Assembly (NCBI GenBank): GCA_963755495.1
Contig: CAVWJS010000004.1
Span: 186,001 to 250,000, forward strand
Origin: Bog-473 sp963755495
Lineage (GTDB): Bacteria; Actinomycetota; Acidimicrobiia; Acidimicrobiales; RAAP-2
Direction: 5' to 3'
DNA length: 64,000 nucleotides
A program made the translations under genes and the position numbers. The notes beneath the pieces are model-generated. The model ran no database searches. It was not told the DNA's origin and saw nothing but the letters and a program-made list of their open reading frames with translations. This document shows positions 1 to 8,293 of the stretch, in pieces (positions within the stretch are counted from its first letter, which is position 1; each line of letters begins with the position of its first letter).

Positions 1-740
1 TGGCGGCCGGCATCGACCCACCCCAGGAGATCTTCGTGCACGGCTACCTGCTCATGGGGGGGCAGAAACTCGGCAAGACGATGATCCAGTCCGGCGTCAC
101 CGGACAGGGGGATGAGGCGCGGACCCTCAAGATCACCGAGGTCTCTCCCTTGGCGCTGGCCGACGAATTCGGCGTCGACCCCCTGCGCTATCACCTGCTC
201 CGTGAGGTGCCGCTGGGAGGGGACGGAGATTTCTCCTACGAGGGGATCGTGGGGCGTTACAACGCCGACCTGGCCAACAATCTCGGCAATCTCGTGTCTC
301 GGGTGGCAACGGTGGTGCATTCCAAGTGCAACGGCGTCGGCACCGCGCCGGATCCGTCCAGCTCGCTGGCGGCCCCTGCGGCCGAGGCGCTGCGGGCCAG
401 TACCGAGGCATGGGCCCGCTGGGCCCCCCATGATGCGCTGGAGGCCACCTGGCGGCTTATCGGGGCGACGAACGCGGAGCTGGAGGCCGCCGAGCCCTGG
501 AAGATGGAGCCGGGACCTGCGGTCGACGTGGTGCTGGGGAACGCGCTCGAGGTGCTGCGCATCGTGGCCATCCTGGTCTTTCCCGCCATGCCGCGCACGG
601 CGGCCGAAATCTGGCGGCGCATCGGCGTGGAGGGTGATCCCTCCGATGTGCGACTGCCGAAAGCGGCCGAATGGGGGGCCTACCCCGGAGGGGTGCCTGT
701 GGTGAAGGGAGACCCACTCTTCCCACGGCGCAAGGGGTGA
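1..740 (+). CDS. metG: Methionyl-tRNA synthetase, C-terminal part (cut by window start)
   Basis: This is the 3' part of a class I methionyl-tRNA synthetase, which charges tRNA(Met) in the cytoplasm; the reading frame is already open at base 3. The ATP-binding KMSKS region appears as GGQKLGKT, keeping both lysines but with Leu-Gly replacing Met-Ser. After it come the family-typical segments GVDPLRYHLLRE, GDFSYEG and RYNADLANNLGNLVSRV, leading into the alpha-helical anticodon-binding domain (EPWKM). The roughly 20 residues between KLGKT and the FGVDPLRY segment are longer than usual. No C-terminal tRNA-binding (EMAP) domain follows. Its TGA overlaps the GTG start of tatD by four bases, so the two are probably co-translated. 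Identification is firm; only the N-terminal half is missing. Confidence 0.93.
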   Translation, partial: AAGIDPPQEIFVHGYLLMGGQKLGKTMIQSGVTGQGDEARTLKITEVSPLALADEFGVDPLRYHLLREVPLGGDGDFSYEGIVGRYNADLANNLGNLVSRVATVVHSKCNGVGTAPDPSSSLAAPAAEALRASTEAWARWAPHDALEATWRLIGATNAELEAAEPWKMEPGPAVDVVLGNALEVLRIVAILVFPAMPRTAAEIWRRIGVEGDPSDVRLPKAAEWGAYPGGVPVVKGDPLFPRRKG

Positions 741-1573
741 GCGGTTGGTTCGACTCCCACTGCCACGTGCAGGAGGAGTACCGGGGAGGCGGGGACAAGG
801 GAAACGGCCACAGCGGCAACGGCGAGATGGATCTCTCTTCGCTCTTGGAACGGGCCACGACCGCCGGTGTCGATCGCCTTGTGTGCATTGGCACCGACGC
901 ATCGACATCCTCTCAAGCGGTGACCCTGGCCCGTGACGTGAAGGCTGACGATGGTGCACTCAACGCGTGGGCCTCGGTAGGACTGCATCCGCATGAGGCG
1001 ACCGCCGGTATCGATGATGTTGCCGCACTGCTCGCGCAAGAGATCGCAGTCGGCGATGGCGTTGTCGTGGCGGTGGGTGAGTGCGGTTTGGACTATTACT
1101 ACGAGCACTCGCCCCGGCACGCACAGCGCACGGCGTTCGCCGGGCAGATAGCACTCGCCCTCGCACATGATCTCGCGCTTGTCATCCATGCGCGCGATGC
1201 GTGGGACGACATCTTCGATGTATTGGCGGCAGAGGGAGTTCCCGAGCGAACGATTCTGCACTGCTTCACCGGCGGTCCCGAACAATTGGATCGTTGCGTG
1301 CGCGCCGGCATGTTCGTGTCATTCAGCGGGATCATCACCTTCAAGAATGCGTCCGACATCCGCGAGGCCGCAGCGCTCTGTCCACTCGACCGGTTACTGG
1401 TGGAAACCGACAGTCCTTTCCTCGCGCCCGTGCCCCATCGCGGCCGCACCAACGAGCCCTCCATGTTGCCCTTGGTCGGAGCGACTGTGGCCTCGGTCAA
1501 GGGATGTGCGGTAGAGGAGATCACCGCCAGCACCGCTGCGGCCGCCGCCAAGGCCTTCGCTATTCCGGCTTGA
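737..1573 (+). CDS. tatD: TatD family metal-dependent deoxyribonuclease
   Basis: A TatD-type hydrolase of 278 residues, close to the family length. The metal-binding pattern is complete: DSHCHV near the N-terminus, GLHPHEA, the Glu in VGECGLDYYY, IHARDAWDD, HCFTGG and VETDSPFLAP. Members are cytoplasmic metal-dependent 3'-5' exonucleases or 3'-end processing enzymes linked to DNA repair. The chosen start is the GTG overlapping the metG stop, because the DSHCHV motif follows directly as in other TatD proteins. An insertion rich in Gly/Asn (about residues 15-28) is unusual. In actinobacteria metG-tatD-(Rpf or cell-wall protein)-rsmA-ispE is a common order, which supports the assignment. Confidence 0.92.
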   Translation: MSGWFDSHCHVQEEYRGGGDKGNGHSGNGEMDLSSLLERATTAGVDRLVCIGTDASTSSQAVTLARDVKADDGALNAWASVGLHPHEATAGIDDVAALLAQEIAVGDGVVVAVGECGLDYYYEHSPRHAQRTAFAGQIALALAHDLALVIHARDAWDDIFDVLAAEGVPERTILHCFTGGPEQLDRCVRAGMFVSFSGIITFKNASDIREAAALCPLDRLLVETDSPFLAPVPHRGRTNEPSMLPLVGATVASVKGCAVEEITASTAAAAAKAFAIPA

Positions 1574-1721
1574 AAGGCGCCACGTGCTCTGGAGTACCAG
1601 AAGCCCCTGAACTGGGAAAATAGGGCCGAATCTTCGGGAAAAGGGTCTATGAACAGGGCATTCATGGGAATGACACACGAGAGTTTGCTCTGACCAGGGG
1701 AAATGAATTTTCCATTGCGGA

Positions 1722-2492
1722 GTGGTGCATTTTCATTTGCACAACCGTCCGTGGAGTACCTATGTTCTCCCCGTCCCCCCTCGCCGTGTTGTTGTCGGCG
1801 CGGGTGCACTGTCCCCGGAGAAGGGTGGAGCCCTGCGGAAACAGAGCACTCAGGGGAGGCGCCTCGGCGTCGCCGCAGTCCTCTGCGGTGGCGTGTTCGT
1901 TGCGCCTCTCCTCTTGCTGCAGCATGGATCGGCACACGCATCACGCGTGGCGACCGGGAGTGGACGCGTGACGTCGCATGATGCGCGGCGCCACGCGTCG
2001 TTCTACAGCGTCGTCCTTCCTTCGCAAAACGTGAAGTACGAATCAGCCGCGGCCGCGTCCAGCACACCGCAGACAGCGACACCGGTGACATCTTCGACAT
2101 TGACGACCGCGCCCCCGACACCTGTCGATCCCGTCGTTCCAAATCAGACGGCCGCAGTGAAAGTAGGCGCGCCGGTGACGACGACGACGGTGGCGCCCAT
2201 CGTGACACCGGTGACCGAGCCGTCCGCGACGCGTCCAACGGCGGGGGGAGCCAACGAACAGGGTCAGGCGACGTGGTATGCCGCCGCCCCTCCTGGGATG
2301 TGCGCCAGCCCGACGCTTCCCTTTGGAACGGTCTTGACAGTCACGAACATCGTCACCCGGGCGAGCACGACTTGCACGGTCGATGACCGAGAGCAGGCCG
2401 GATACCCGCGGGTCGTCGACATGTCCCCGTCGGGCTTCGCGCAGTTGGCCGAACCCAGCCAGGGAGTGGTAGACGTCACAATCTCTTGGTGA
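1722..2492 (+). CDS. Secreted RlpA-like double-psi beta-barrel protein
   Basis: A predicted exported protein of about 256 residues. It has a basic stretch followed by a hydrophobic signal segment (LGVAAVLCGGVFVAPLLLL), a Pro/Thr/Ala-rich linker of about 100 residues, and a C-terminal double-psi beta-barrel. That domain shows QATWYAA, LPFGTVLTVTN, CTVDDREQAGYPRVVDMSP and a closing DVTISW, as in RlpA and in the barrel of resuscitation-promoting factors. It sits exactly where many actinobacteria carry rpfB (between tatD and rsmA), so a role in peptidoglycan remodelling is inferred. No Rpf lysozyme-like domain is present. The start is uncertain: a tandem GTG at 1722/1725 is the first option. The stop overlaps the rsmA start (GTGA). 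Confidence 0.75.
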   Translation: MVHFHLHNRPWSTYVLPVPPRRVVVGAGALSPEKGGALRKQSTQGRRLGVAAVLCGGVFVAPLLLLQHGSAHASRVATGSGRVTSHDARRHASFYSVVLPSQNVKYESAAAASSTPQTATPVTSSTLTTAPPTPVDPVVPNQTAAVKVGAPVTTTTVAPIVTPVTEPSATRPTAGGANEQGQATWYAAAPPGMCASPTLPFGTVLTVTNIVTRASTTCTVDDREQAGYPRVVDMSPSGFAQLAEPSQGVVDVTISW

Positions 2493-3308
2493 CCCATTCC
2501 GGAGCTGGCATCGCGTCGTTGCTCGCCGAGCATGGGCTACGCCCGAGTAGGGCCCTGGGGCAGAACTTCGTCGCTGATCCCAATACGGTCCGGCGCATCG
2601 CGCGCCTGGCCGAAATCGGGCCTGGGTCATCCGTACTGGAATTCGGGGCCGGTCTGGGCTCCTTGACCCTGGCCCTGGCCGAAACCGGAGCCAGGGTGGT
2701 GGCCGTGGAACTGGATCGCCATCTCCTGCCCATCCTGCGGGGCGTGGTCGAGCCAGTAGGGGTCGAGGTCATCGAGGCGGACGCCATGGTGCTCGACGTG
2801 GCCGGGCTTCTCGACGACCGTGGAGGAGGTTCGTGGTCTCTCGTGGCGAATTTGCCCTACAACCTGGCCACTCCCTTGGTGCTCCGGACACTTACCGAGG
2901 TGCCGGCCGATCGACCATCTTCTCTTCATGGTCCAACGAGAGGTGGGCGAGCGGATGGCGGCGAAGGTGGGGGATCCCGCCTACGGTTCCGTGTCGGTGC
3001 GCGTGGCTTACTTTGCGCGATCATCCGTCGTCGGGAAGGTTCCCGCATCCGTGTTCATCCCCCGCCCAAGAGTGGAGTCGGTGCTGGTGCGTATGGAGCG
3101 GCGGGACGAGCCGGCGGTACCGCCGCAGGAGGTGTCCTACGAGCGTCTGGCCGCGGTGGTGAAAGCGGGTTTCGGGCAACGACGCAAAATGTTGCGGAGC
3201 TCCCTGGCCGGGGTCGTCGATCCCGAGGCCTTTGCGCGCGCCGGCATCCGCCCCGAGGCACGCGCCGAAGAGCTCAACGTCGAGGAATGGGGAAGATTGG
3301 CGCAATGA
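2489..3308 (+). pseudogene. rsmA: 16S rRNA dimethyladenosine transferase RsmA/KsgA, frameshifted
   Basis: RsmA dimethylates two adjacent adenosines near the 3' end of 16S rRNA using SAM. The first part begins with the GTG overlapping the RlpA-like stop and carries RALGQNFVAD, the SAM loop LEFGAGLGSLT, VAVELD and the catalytic NLPYN. Around 2910, after LRTLTEVPA, the frame changes by one base and the protein resumes with DHLLFMVQREVGERMAA, FIPRPRVESVLVRM and the C-terminal helical domain to WGRLAQ. Removing one base in the GCCG/ATC junction restores a normal protein of about 272 residues. An insertion error or a genuine mutation are both possible. The stop overlaps the ispE start (ATGA), so the operon layout is intact. 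Confidence 0.88.
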
Positions 3309-4123
3309 GCGAGATCCTGGCCCCCGCCAAGCTCACGCTTTCTCTGGCCGTGACCGGAGTGCGCGCTGATGGTTATCACGAGCTGCGATCCGAAATGGTC
3401 AGCTTGAGCCTGCACGACGACCTCACGATCACCGACGGGGCAAGCGGGCTCACCCTGGAGGCGGAGCCGGGGACGCGAGCAGAAGCACTGGCGGCAGACG
3501 AGGGAGGCAACCTCATCACTCGGGCGCTCGCCGCCGTGGGGCGACAGGCTGCCGTGCACGTCGTCAAGCGGATTCCCCTGGGTGGCGGGCTGGGCGGCGG
3601 GTCGACCGATGCCGCCGCGGTGTTGCGCTGGGCCGGATGCAGCGAGCCCGACGTCGCTCTTTCGTTGGGCTCTGATGTCCCGTTCAGTGTGGTGGGTGGG
3701 CGCGCCCTGGTCGAAGGCACGGGCGAGAAGGTCACGCCATTGCCATTCGAGGCACGCCAATTCCTGCTGCTGATCCCCCCGTTCGGGGTGAACACGGCGT
3801 TGGTCTATGCCGCCTGGGACGAGCTGGCAGAGGGATTGCCATCGGCCCCGGGGCTTCTTGCAACCCAGGGAGGTGCTGGAACGGAGAGGGTCAATACCCT
3901 CACCGATGCTGCGCTGGTGGTTGAGCCTCGCCTCGCCTCGTGGCGTGACGCCATGCGCGAGCTCACCGGCCAGCAACCGACTCTCGCCGGCAGCGGGTCC
4001 ACCTGGTTCGTTGAGGTCGATGCCCCCCCAAGCTCCGAGACCCCGCCGTGGTTAAGCATCGGCGAGGAGCGGGCACGTCTCATCCGGGCTCGGACGGTGC
4101 CTGCCGGGTGGGGCGGGAATTGA
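3305..4123 (+). CDS. ispE: 4-diphosphocytidyl-2-C-methyl-D-erythritol kinase
   Basis: GHMP-family kinase that phosphorylates CDP-ME in the MEP route to isoprenoids. It has 272 residues. The N-terminal APAKLTLSL and DGYHELRSEM segments, the ATP-binding GHMP loop (IPLGGGLGGGSTDAAA) and the C-terminal ATLAGSGST-like motif (QPTLAGSGSTWF) are all visible. The ATG overlaps the rsmA stop. It lies in the same frame as the first part of rsmA, so an automatic gene finder would see one long fused frame from 2486; the fusion is an artefact of the rsmA frameshift, since a full family-like start is present at 3305. Confidence 0.93.
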   Translation: MSEILAPAKLTLSLAVTGVRADGYHELRSEMVSLSLHDDLTITDGASGLTLEAEPGTRAEALAADEGGNLITRALAAVGRQAAVHVVKRIPLGGGLGGGSTDAAAVLRWAGCSEPDVALSLGSDVPFSVVGGRALVEGTGEKVTPLPFEARQFLLLIPPFGVNTALVYAAWDELAEGLPSAPGLLATQGGAGTERVNTLTDAALVVEPRLASWRDAMRELTGQQPTLAGSGSTWFVEVDAPPSSETPPWLSIGEERARLIRARTVPAGWGGN

Positions 4124-4132
4124 AGACCGAGG

Positions 4133-4231
4133 CTACTTACCCGCCCGGCGTTGCCAACGGGTGGCCTTGAGCATCTTCTTGTGCTTCTTCTTGCGCATGC
4201 GCTTGCGGCGCTTCTTGATCAGTGATCCCAT
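4133..4231 (-). CDS. Very small basic ribosomal protein, bS22/AURKAIP1-COX24 type
   Basis: A 32-residue reading frame (MGSLIKKRRKRMRKKKHKKM..., ending in RWQRRAGK) that is almost entirely Lys/Arg. It matches the AURKAIP1/COX24-like domain found in short actinobacterial proteins; the mycobacterial version is known as ribosomal protein bS22, bound in the small subunit near the decoding centre, and the mitochondrial relative is mS38. It begins MGS-IKKRRKRM as these proteins do. It is convergent with ispE and only nine bases from its end. No Shine-Dalgarno is obvious; a TAGCCT hexamer just upstream could be a -10 box of a leaderless or short-leader message. It is below the length cut-off of most gene finders. 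Confidence 0.85.
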   Translation of the reverse strand: MGSLIKKRRKRMRKKKHKKMLKATRWQRRAGK

Positions 4232-4305
4232 GTCGTGCGGCAGGCTAGCGGTCTGGTGAGCCGACTGCCAGGTCGGCCTCCGAAATGAGGGCAAGGAGCG
4301 TCATC

Positions 4306-4719
4306 ATGGGCTTTGCGGTGATCGGCCTCGACCACGTGCAGCTAGCCATGCCTCCCGGGGGCGAAGAGGCGGCGGAAGGCTTCTACGCCGGGATCCTTGG
4401 ATTGGCGCGTATCCCCAAACCCGAGCCGATGGCCAGTCGCGGTGGTTGCTGGTTCGTCTCGGATTCCCTCGCCATCCATCTGGGCGTCGAGAAAGAGTTC
4501 CGCGCGGCCAAGAAGGCGCATCCCGCGTTGCTCGTGCAAAATCTTGCGGGGCTGGCCGAAGTAATGACGGAGGCGGGGATTGCCGTGCGCCCAAACCCCG
4601 ACCAGTCTCCCGGAGCTGGATGCTACGTAGAGGACCCTTTCGGGAACCGGCTCGAGCTCATCGATGCCGATCGGGTCGGGGCCGATCAGGGCGGAGGTGC
4701 CCCGCCTACGAAGGCATGA
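4306..4719 (+). CDS. VOC (glyoxalase/bleomycin-resistance fold) family protein
   Basis: A 137-residue single-domain vicinal-oxygen-chelate protein. It opens with VIGLDHVQLAMPPG, contains AEGFYAGILGLARIPKP, a central CWFVSDSLAIHLGVE and ends with GCYVEDPFGNRLELID, the two beta-alpha-beta-beta-beta modules expected of the fold. Putative metal ligands are His in DHVQ, His in IHLG and Glu in RLELID. The start is set by the GCAAGGAGCG ribosome-binding site six bases before ATG 4306. The substrate cannot be told. It is divergent from the bS22-type gene and its last 14 bases overlap the end of the sensor kinase gene on the other strand. Confidence 0.82.
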   Translation: MGFAVIGLDHVQLAMPPGGEEAAEGFYAGILGLARIPKPEPMASRGGCWFVSDSLAIHLGVEKEFRAAKKAHPALLVQNLAGLAEVMTEAGIAVRPNPDQSPGAGCYVEDPFGNRLELIDADRVGADQGGGAPPTKA

Positions 4720-6064
4720 ATGGCGCCTCCTCGGAGCCGTCAATCGGGGGAGCGATGACGGGTAGCTGCATCGTCATGCGAGTACCGCCACCGGGGACGA
4801 CTTCGGCCCGGATGGTGCCCCCTTCCGCCTTGACGACTTGGGCCACGATGGCCAGGCCAAGGCCAGAGCCGGGTAGCCCTCGCGCCGTTGGGGCCCGGTA
4901 GAAGCGATCGAAGACGTGGGGGAGATCATCGGTCGCGATGCCCGGACCGTCGTCCCTGACGACGACGGCTCCGTCATAGGAGACGACCGAGACGATGCCC
5001 CCGGCCGGGCTCCACTTGCGGGCATTGTCCAGTAGATTGCCGACCGCACGCGACAGGCGGTCCCCATCGGCCGAGACCCAGCACTCCTCTGTGGTCAGAT
5101 CGAATGTCACACCCTCGGTGCGCCCGTGCGTGGTGGCCACGGCGACGGCGTCCCTCACCAGGAGGTCCAGCCGGAGTGGTTCCTTGCGTACCGGCAGCTG
5201 GTCGCCGCGCGCCAGTTCGGCCAGATCGCCAACGAGGTCCGTCAACTCCTGCAGCTGAACAAGGACGTCGTCGACCAGGATCGAGCGATCGGCTTCCGAG
5301 AGCTCGTCCACGCGCCGTATGACCTCGAGGTTGGTGCGCAGGCTGGTGAGCGGGGTGCGGAGCTCGTGGGAGGCGTCCACCACGAGTTGACTCTGGGCCC
5401 GCCGGGAGAATTCGAGCGCCTCGAGCAAGCGATTGAAGGTGCGGCGTAACCGCCCGAGCTCGTCGGGCCCTCCCGGGGAGAGCCGGCGGGTGACATCGGT
5501 GGTTTCGGCCAGGTCCTCCACCGTGTCGGTCAGCGCGTTGAGCGGCACCAGCGCGGTCTGGGCGACCAGCCAGCCCAGCACCACGGCCAGCAGGACGCCG
5601 GTCAGAGCCACCGCACCCAGGACGATCCCCAGTCGCTCCAGCACGGACCCGACATTGAGCAAAGTGGCAATTTGCAGGGCTCCGCCCTCGCGCAGGATCC
5701 CCGTTTCGACCGCAGTGCCGGCTGGGAGGGGCTCGACGAATTCGCGCAGCTGGTCGCCCCCCACGTTTACGGTGGTGAAGAACGCGGGAGCAAGCCCGGC
5801 GGCCACCAGGCGGACCTGCGGCGTCACCGGCAGGGCACCCCCCGAGACGACGGCACCCGCGGAGTCGATGACCTGGCCCAGCGTGGCTGTCGTCGCGCTG
5901 ATTTGTTGCCCAGCGGTGATCTTCTTGGCCGCCGCCGTCAACGAGTTGTCAGCCGCACCGAGCAACGAGTTGCGGGCGGCGAGGAAGGATGCGGTAGAGG
6001 CCACGAGCACGGCGACGACCACGGCCACGGTGGTGGCCAGGACCAATCGTGTGCGAAACGTCAC
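4706..6064 (-). CDS. Membrane sensor histidine kinase, MprB-like
   Basis: A 452-residue kinase with an N-terminal membrane helix (TRLVLATTVAVVVAVLVAS), an extracytoplasmic segment of about 120 residues, a second helix (LGIVLGAVALTGVLLAVVLG), a HAMP domain, a HisKA domain with the phospho-acceptor in DASHELRTPLTSLR, and a catalytic ATPase domain with the N box (NLLDNARKWSP), DDGPGIA and GSGLGLAIV. Architecture and partner resemble MprB/TcrY-type actinobacterial envelope-stress kinases. The GTG at 6064 is chosen because it overlaps the response regulator stop by four bases (GTGA), which indicates translational coupling; the longer open frame upstream runs inside the regulator gene. The gene ends convergently against the VOC gene. 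Confidence 0.9.
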   Translation of the reverse strand: MTFRTRLVLATTVAVVVAVLVASTASFLAARNSLLGAADNSLTAAAKKITAGQQISATTATLGQVIDSAGAVVSGGALPVTPQVRLVAAGLAPAFFTTVNVGGDQLREFVEPLPAGTAVETGILREGGALQIATLLNVGSVLERLGIVLGAVALTGVLLAVVLGWLVAQTALVPLNALTDTVEDLAETTDVTRRLSPGGPDELGRLRRTFNRLLEALEFSRRAQSQLVVDASHELRTPLTSLRTNLEVIRRVDELSEADRSILVDDVLVQLQELTDLVGDLAELARGDQLPVRKEPLRLDLLVRDAVAVATTHGRTEGVTFDLTTEECWVSADGDRLSRAVGNLLDNARKWSPAGGIVSVVSYDGAVVVRDDGPGIATDDLPHVFDRFYRAPTARGLPGSGLGLAIVAQVVKAEGGTIRAEVVPGGGTRMTMQLPVIAPPIDGSEEAPFMPS

Positions 6065-6732
6065 GTGTCCCGGAGCACGTATCCCACGCCTCGCACGGTG
6101 TGGATGCAGCGCGGCTCGCCACCCAACTCCGTCTTTCGTCGCAAATAGCCGACATAGACAGCCAATGAGTTCGTTCCCGAATCGAAGTCGAAGCCCCACA
6201 CCCGATTGAGCAGCACTTCCCGCGTGAGCACCTGCCGGGGGTGACGCAGAAACAGCTCGAGGAGGTCGAATTCAATTCGGGTCAGGACGAAGGCGCGATC
6301 ACCCCGATGGGCTTCCCGGGAGGCCAGGTCCAAAGTGAGCTCGCCGAAGCGGAGCAGGCCGCCCTCGCCTTCAAAGCGGCGACGCAAGAGGGCGCGGAGC
6401 CGGGCCAGGAGCTCTTCGAGCGCGAAGGGTTTGACGAGGTAGTCATCCGCTCCGGCGTCGAGCCCCTGCACCCGGTCGTCGATCTCGTGGCGCGCCGTCA
6501 GCATGAGAATCGGCGTGTCGTTGCCGGCCTCTCGGATGTGCCGGCACACCTGGAGGCCGTCCAGATCGGGAAGCTGCAGGTCGAGTACCAGGGCGTCGGG
6601 AGATTTCAGCGTGACAGCTTCTAAAGCTGCATGTCCGGTAGCCACCGTCACCACTTCATAGCCCTCGAGGCGTAAGGCTCTGTCGATGGATCGGCACACC
6701 GCGAGATCGTCGTCCACCACCAAGATGCGCAC
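6061..6732 (-). CDS. OmpR/PhoB-type response regulator, MprA-like
   Basis: A 223-residue two-domain regulator. The receiver shows the acidic pocket (VVDDDL), the phospho-acceptor Asp51 in LVLDLQLPDLDG, the switch Thr in MLTAR and the conserved Lys in YLVKPFALEEL. The C-terminal winged helix has LTRIEFDLLELFLRHP, VLTREVLLNRVWG, and VYVGYLRRKTE followed by HTVRGVGYVLR. It is the first gene of a two-gene operon with the histidine kinase that overlaps its stop. The promoter must lie in the roughly 100 bases between this start and tRNA-Gln, which is transcribed the other way. Target genes are not visible here. Confidence 0.93.
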   Translation of the reverse strand: MRILVVDDDLAVCRSIDRALRLEGYEVVTVATGHAALEAVTLKSPDALVLDLQLPDLDGLQVCRHIREAGNDTPILMLTARHEIDDRVQGLDAGADDYLVKPFALEELLARLRALLRRRFEGEGGLLRFGELTLDLASREAHRGDRAFVLTRIEFDLLELFLRHPRQVLTREVLLNRVWGFDFDSGTNSLAVYVGYLRRKTELGGEPRCIHTVRGVGYVLRDT

Positions 6733-6830
6733 GAGAAACGGAGCCTACTGCGGCGACTTCGACCAACGAGTGGACGTGGGGCCTCTAACCTCTAGCTGCC
6801 ACGTCCTCGGAGGAGCGACGCGGCAGCTAT

Positions 6831-6903
6831 TCCGGGGTAGTTCAATCGGCAGAACGTCGGCCTTTGGAGCCGGATGTTGGAGGTTCGAGCCCTCCCCCCG
6901 GAG
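6831..6903 (+). tRNA. tRNA-Gln (UUG)
   Basis: A 73-nt cloverleaf: acceptor TCCGGGG pairs perfectly with CCCCGGA; D stem GTTC/GAAC; anticodon stem TCGGC/GCCGG with loop CTTTGGA giving anticodon TTG; T stem GGAGG/CCTCC with loop TTCGAGC; discriminator G. Reads glutamine CAA (and CAG by wobble). CCA is not encoded. Confidence 0.95.
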
Positions 6904-6992
6904 CTGTTCGGCCCTCTCGGCCCTCGATCGGCCTTGTAGCACCACGGAGCGGAGCAGCACTGGATCTGTCCAGATGACCTGAAAAGGGATCT

Positions 6993-7229
6993 ATGAGCGA
7001 GATATCGCAGACCGAGGTGTCGGTGAGGGCGCCCATTCCGTCGAGCATCAGCGCGCAGGCTCAGCAATACTTGTCGACTCCCGCTCCGTTCGGTGACAAC
7101 GAACCACCGAACGATCTTTCCGATGTCGCGGCTTGGCTCCGTTTATCGAGACGAGGGACGGATTTGTGGCGCCATGCCACACGGCGGCTTCTGTGGCCTG
7201 ACGCCAGAAGACAACGAACTGGCGCGTGA
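6993..7229 (+). pseudogene. Short hypothetical, possibly an alpha/beta-hydrolase N-terminal remnant
   Basis: An open frame of 78 codons starting at an ATG 90 bases after tRNA-Gln. Its first about 45 residues (for example RAPIPSSISAQAQQYLSTP) resemble the leader that precedes the catalytic domain in some actinobacterial acetyl-esterase-like hydrolases. The remaining residues turn Arg-rich and lose protein character, as expected when a frame has been broken or the gene truncated. No catalytic motif is present. It may equally be a chance frame next to a tRNA gene, a place where remnants often accumulate. The stretch from 7230 to 7325 holds nothing I can support. Confidence 0.3.
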
Positions 7230-7325
7230 AACCAAAAATTTCGTCGATCGGCACCGGCGTCGCCACTATCCCCCCGCTGGCCTCGCGCTGGAAGGGGAGG
7301 CCGGATGCGTCGTACTTCGGGATTG

Positions 7326-8228
7326 CTACCCGGCTTTTGGGAAGATGAAGTCGGAAAGGATGGACGCCAACTCCACCGGCCGGTCCCCCTGAATACTGTG
7401 GCCCGCTCCCTCGACTTCGACCACCTTGCAGGTTGGCTGGCGCCGCAGCAGCTCGGCCACGTCGTCCTCATCGACCACCGACCACGCCAGTCCGCGCACG
7501 AGCATCAGCGGCACGGTCAAGTCCGAGATCGCATTCCACAGATCGGCGTACTTCGTGACATGGTCCGCCGTTCGTCCCTCAGAACGGAACCGTGCGTAGC
7601 GCCAGACCCAACTGCCGTCCTCGCGCTGCACGGCATTGTGCAGGATGCCGCGGCGTAACGACGACTCAGAACGCGTGGGGTTGTGCTCCATGGTGCGGGC
7701 CAGCAGCTCGTCAAAATCGGGGAAGCTGTCCGGACCGTCTACGAAGGCGGCGATGGGGGCGGCCTTCTCCGGGGTCACCCCGGGCGTCACATCGACCAGC
7801 ACGAGCTTGCGCACAAGTTCGGGGGCGTGCGCGGTGAGTGCGATGGAGGAGAGCCCACCGAGCGACATGCCGACGACGCCCATGGCGTCGGGGGCGAGCA
7901 CGGCAATCGTCGCGGCGAGGTCTTGGCCATTGCTTACGTGGGACAACATCCCGTCGGGTCCATTGTCGGAGTGACCGTGGCCGGGCAGATCGATAGCCAG
8001 CAGTGGCCGGTCGAGAGCCATGGCGACCGTGTCCCATGTGTGGGCGTTCTGCGCTCCACCGTGGATCAGCACGAGCTCGGGCTCCGTCGTCCCCCATACA
8101 AGGCTGCTCACCTTGCGCCCTGGTGCGACTTCGACCTCGACGCGTCGTACCGCTGGCGGGCTGTCGTAGGGGAGGCCGAACTCGGCTGCATTCTCCGAGA
8201 AGAGGCCGAACTCGTCGTAGGGGATCAC
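7326..8228 (-). CDS. Alpha/beta-hydrolase fold protein
   Basis: A 300-residue single-domain hydrolase. It shows the oxyanion-hole region LVLIHGGAQNAHTWD, the DLPGHGHSDNGP loop, the nucleophile elbow GMSLGGLSS (Ser in GXSXG), an acid candidate around VRGLAWSVVDEDD and the catalytic His in VEGAGHSIQG. Function could be an esterase, lipase or ring-cleavage product hydrolase; the substrate is not predictable. The GTG start at 8228 gives an N-terminal extension of about 55 residues before the core. It is divergent from glmU and stands alone. Confidence 0.85.
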   Translation of the reverse strand: MIPYDEFGLFSENAAEFGLPYDSPPAVRRVEVEVAPGRKVSSLVWGTTEPELVLIHGGAQNAHTWDTVAMALDRPLLAIDLPGHGHSDNGPDGMLSHVSNGQDLAATIAVLAPDAMGVVGMSLGGLSSIALTAHAPELVRKLVLVDVTPGVTPEKAAPIAAFVDGPDSFPDFDELLARTMEHNPTRSESSLRRGILHNAVQREDGSWVWRYARFRSEGRTADHVTKYADLWNAISDLTVPLMLVRGLAWSVVDEDDVAELLRRQPTCKVVEVEGAGHSIQGDRPVELASILSDFIFPKAG

Positions 8229-8293
8229 GTCTGTGCACAGTAATCGGACTTCGTGCCGCCACGTCGATCCCTCGAGGCGTTAAGAATGGCCGC

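Noticed and set aside
1578..1721. Possible c-di-AMP (ydaO) riboswitch before the RlpA-like gene
   Set aside because: Such riboswitches often precede wall-hydrolase genes in actinobacteria, but I could not find the conserved blocks of the motif here.
1099..2238. 379-codon minus-strand frame over tatD and the RlpA-like gene
   Set aside because: Arg/Ser-rich composition and no motif; it is a shadow of the plus-strand genes.
2486..4123. One long 545-codon frame joining the start of rsmA to ispE
   Set aside because: The middle part (about 2915-3304) is Gly/Arg-rich nonsense; the real rsmA continues in another frame and ispE has its own start, so this is not a natural fusion.
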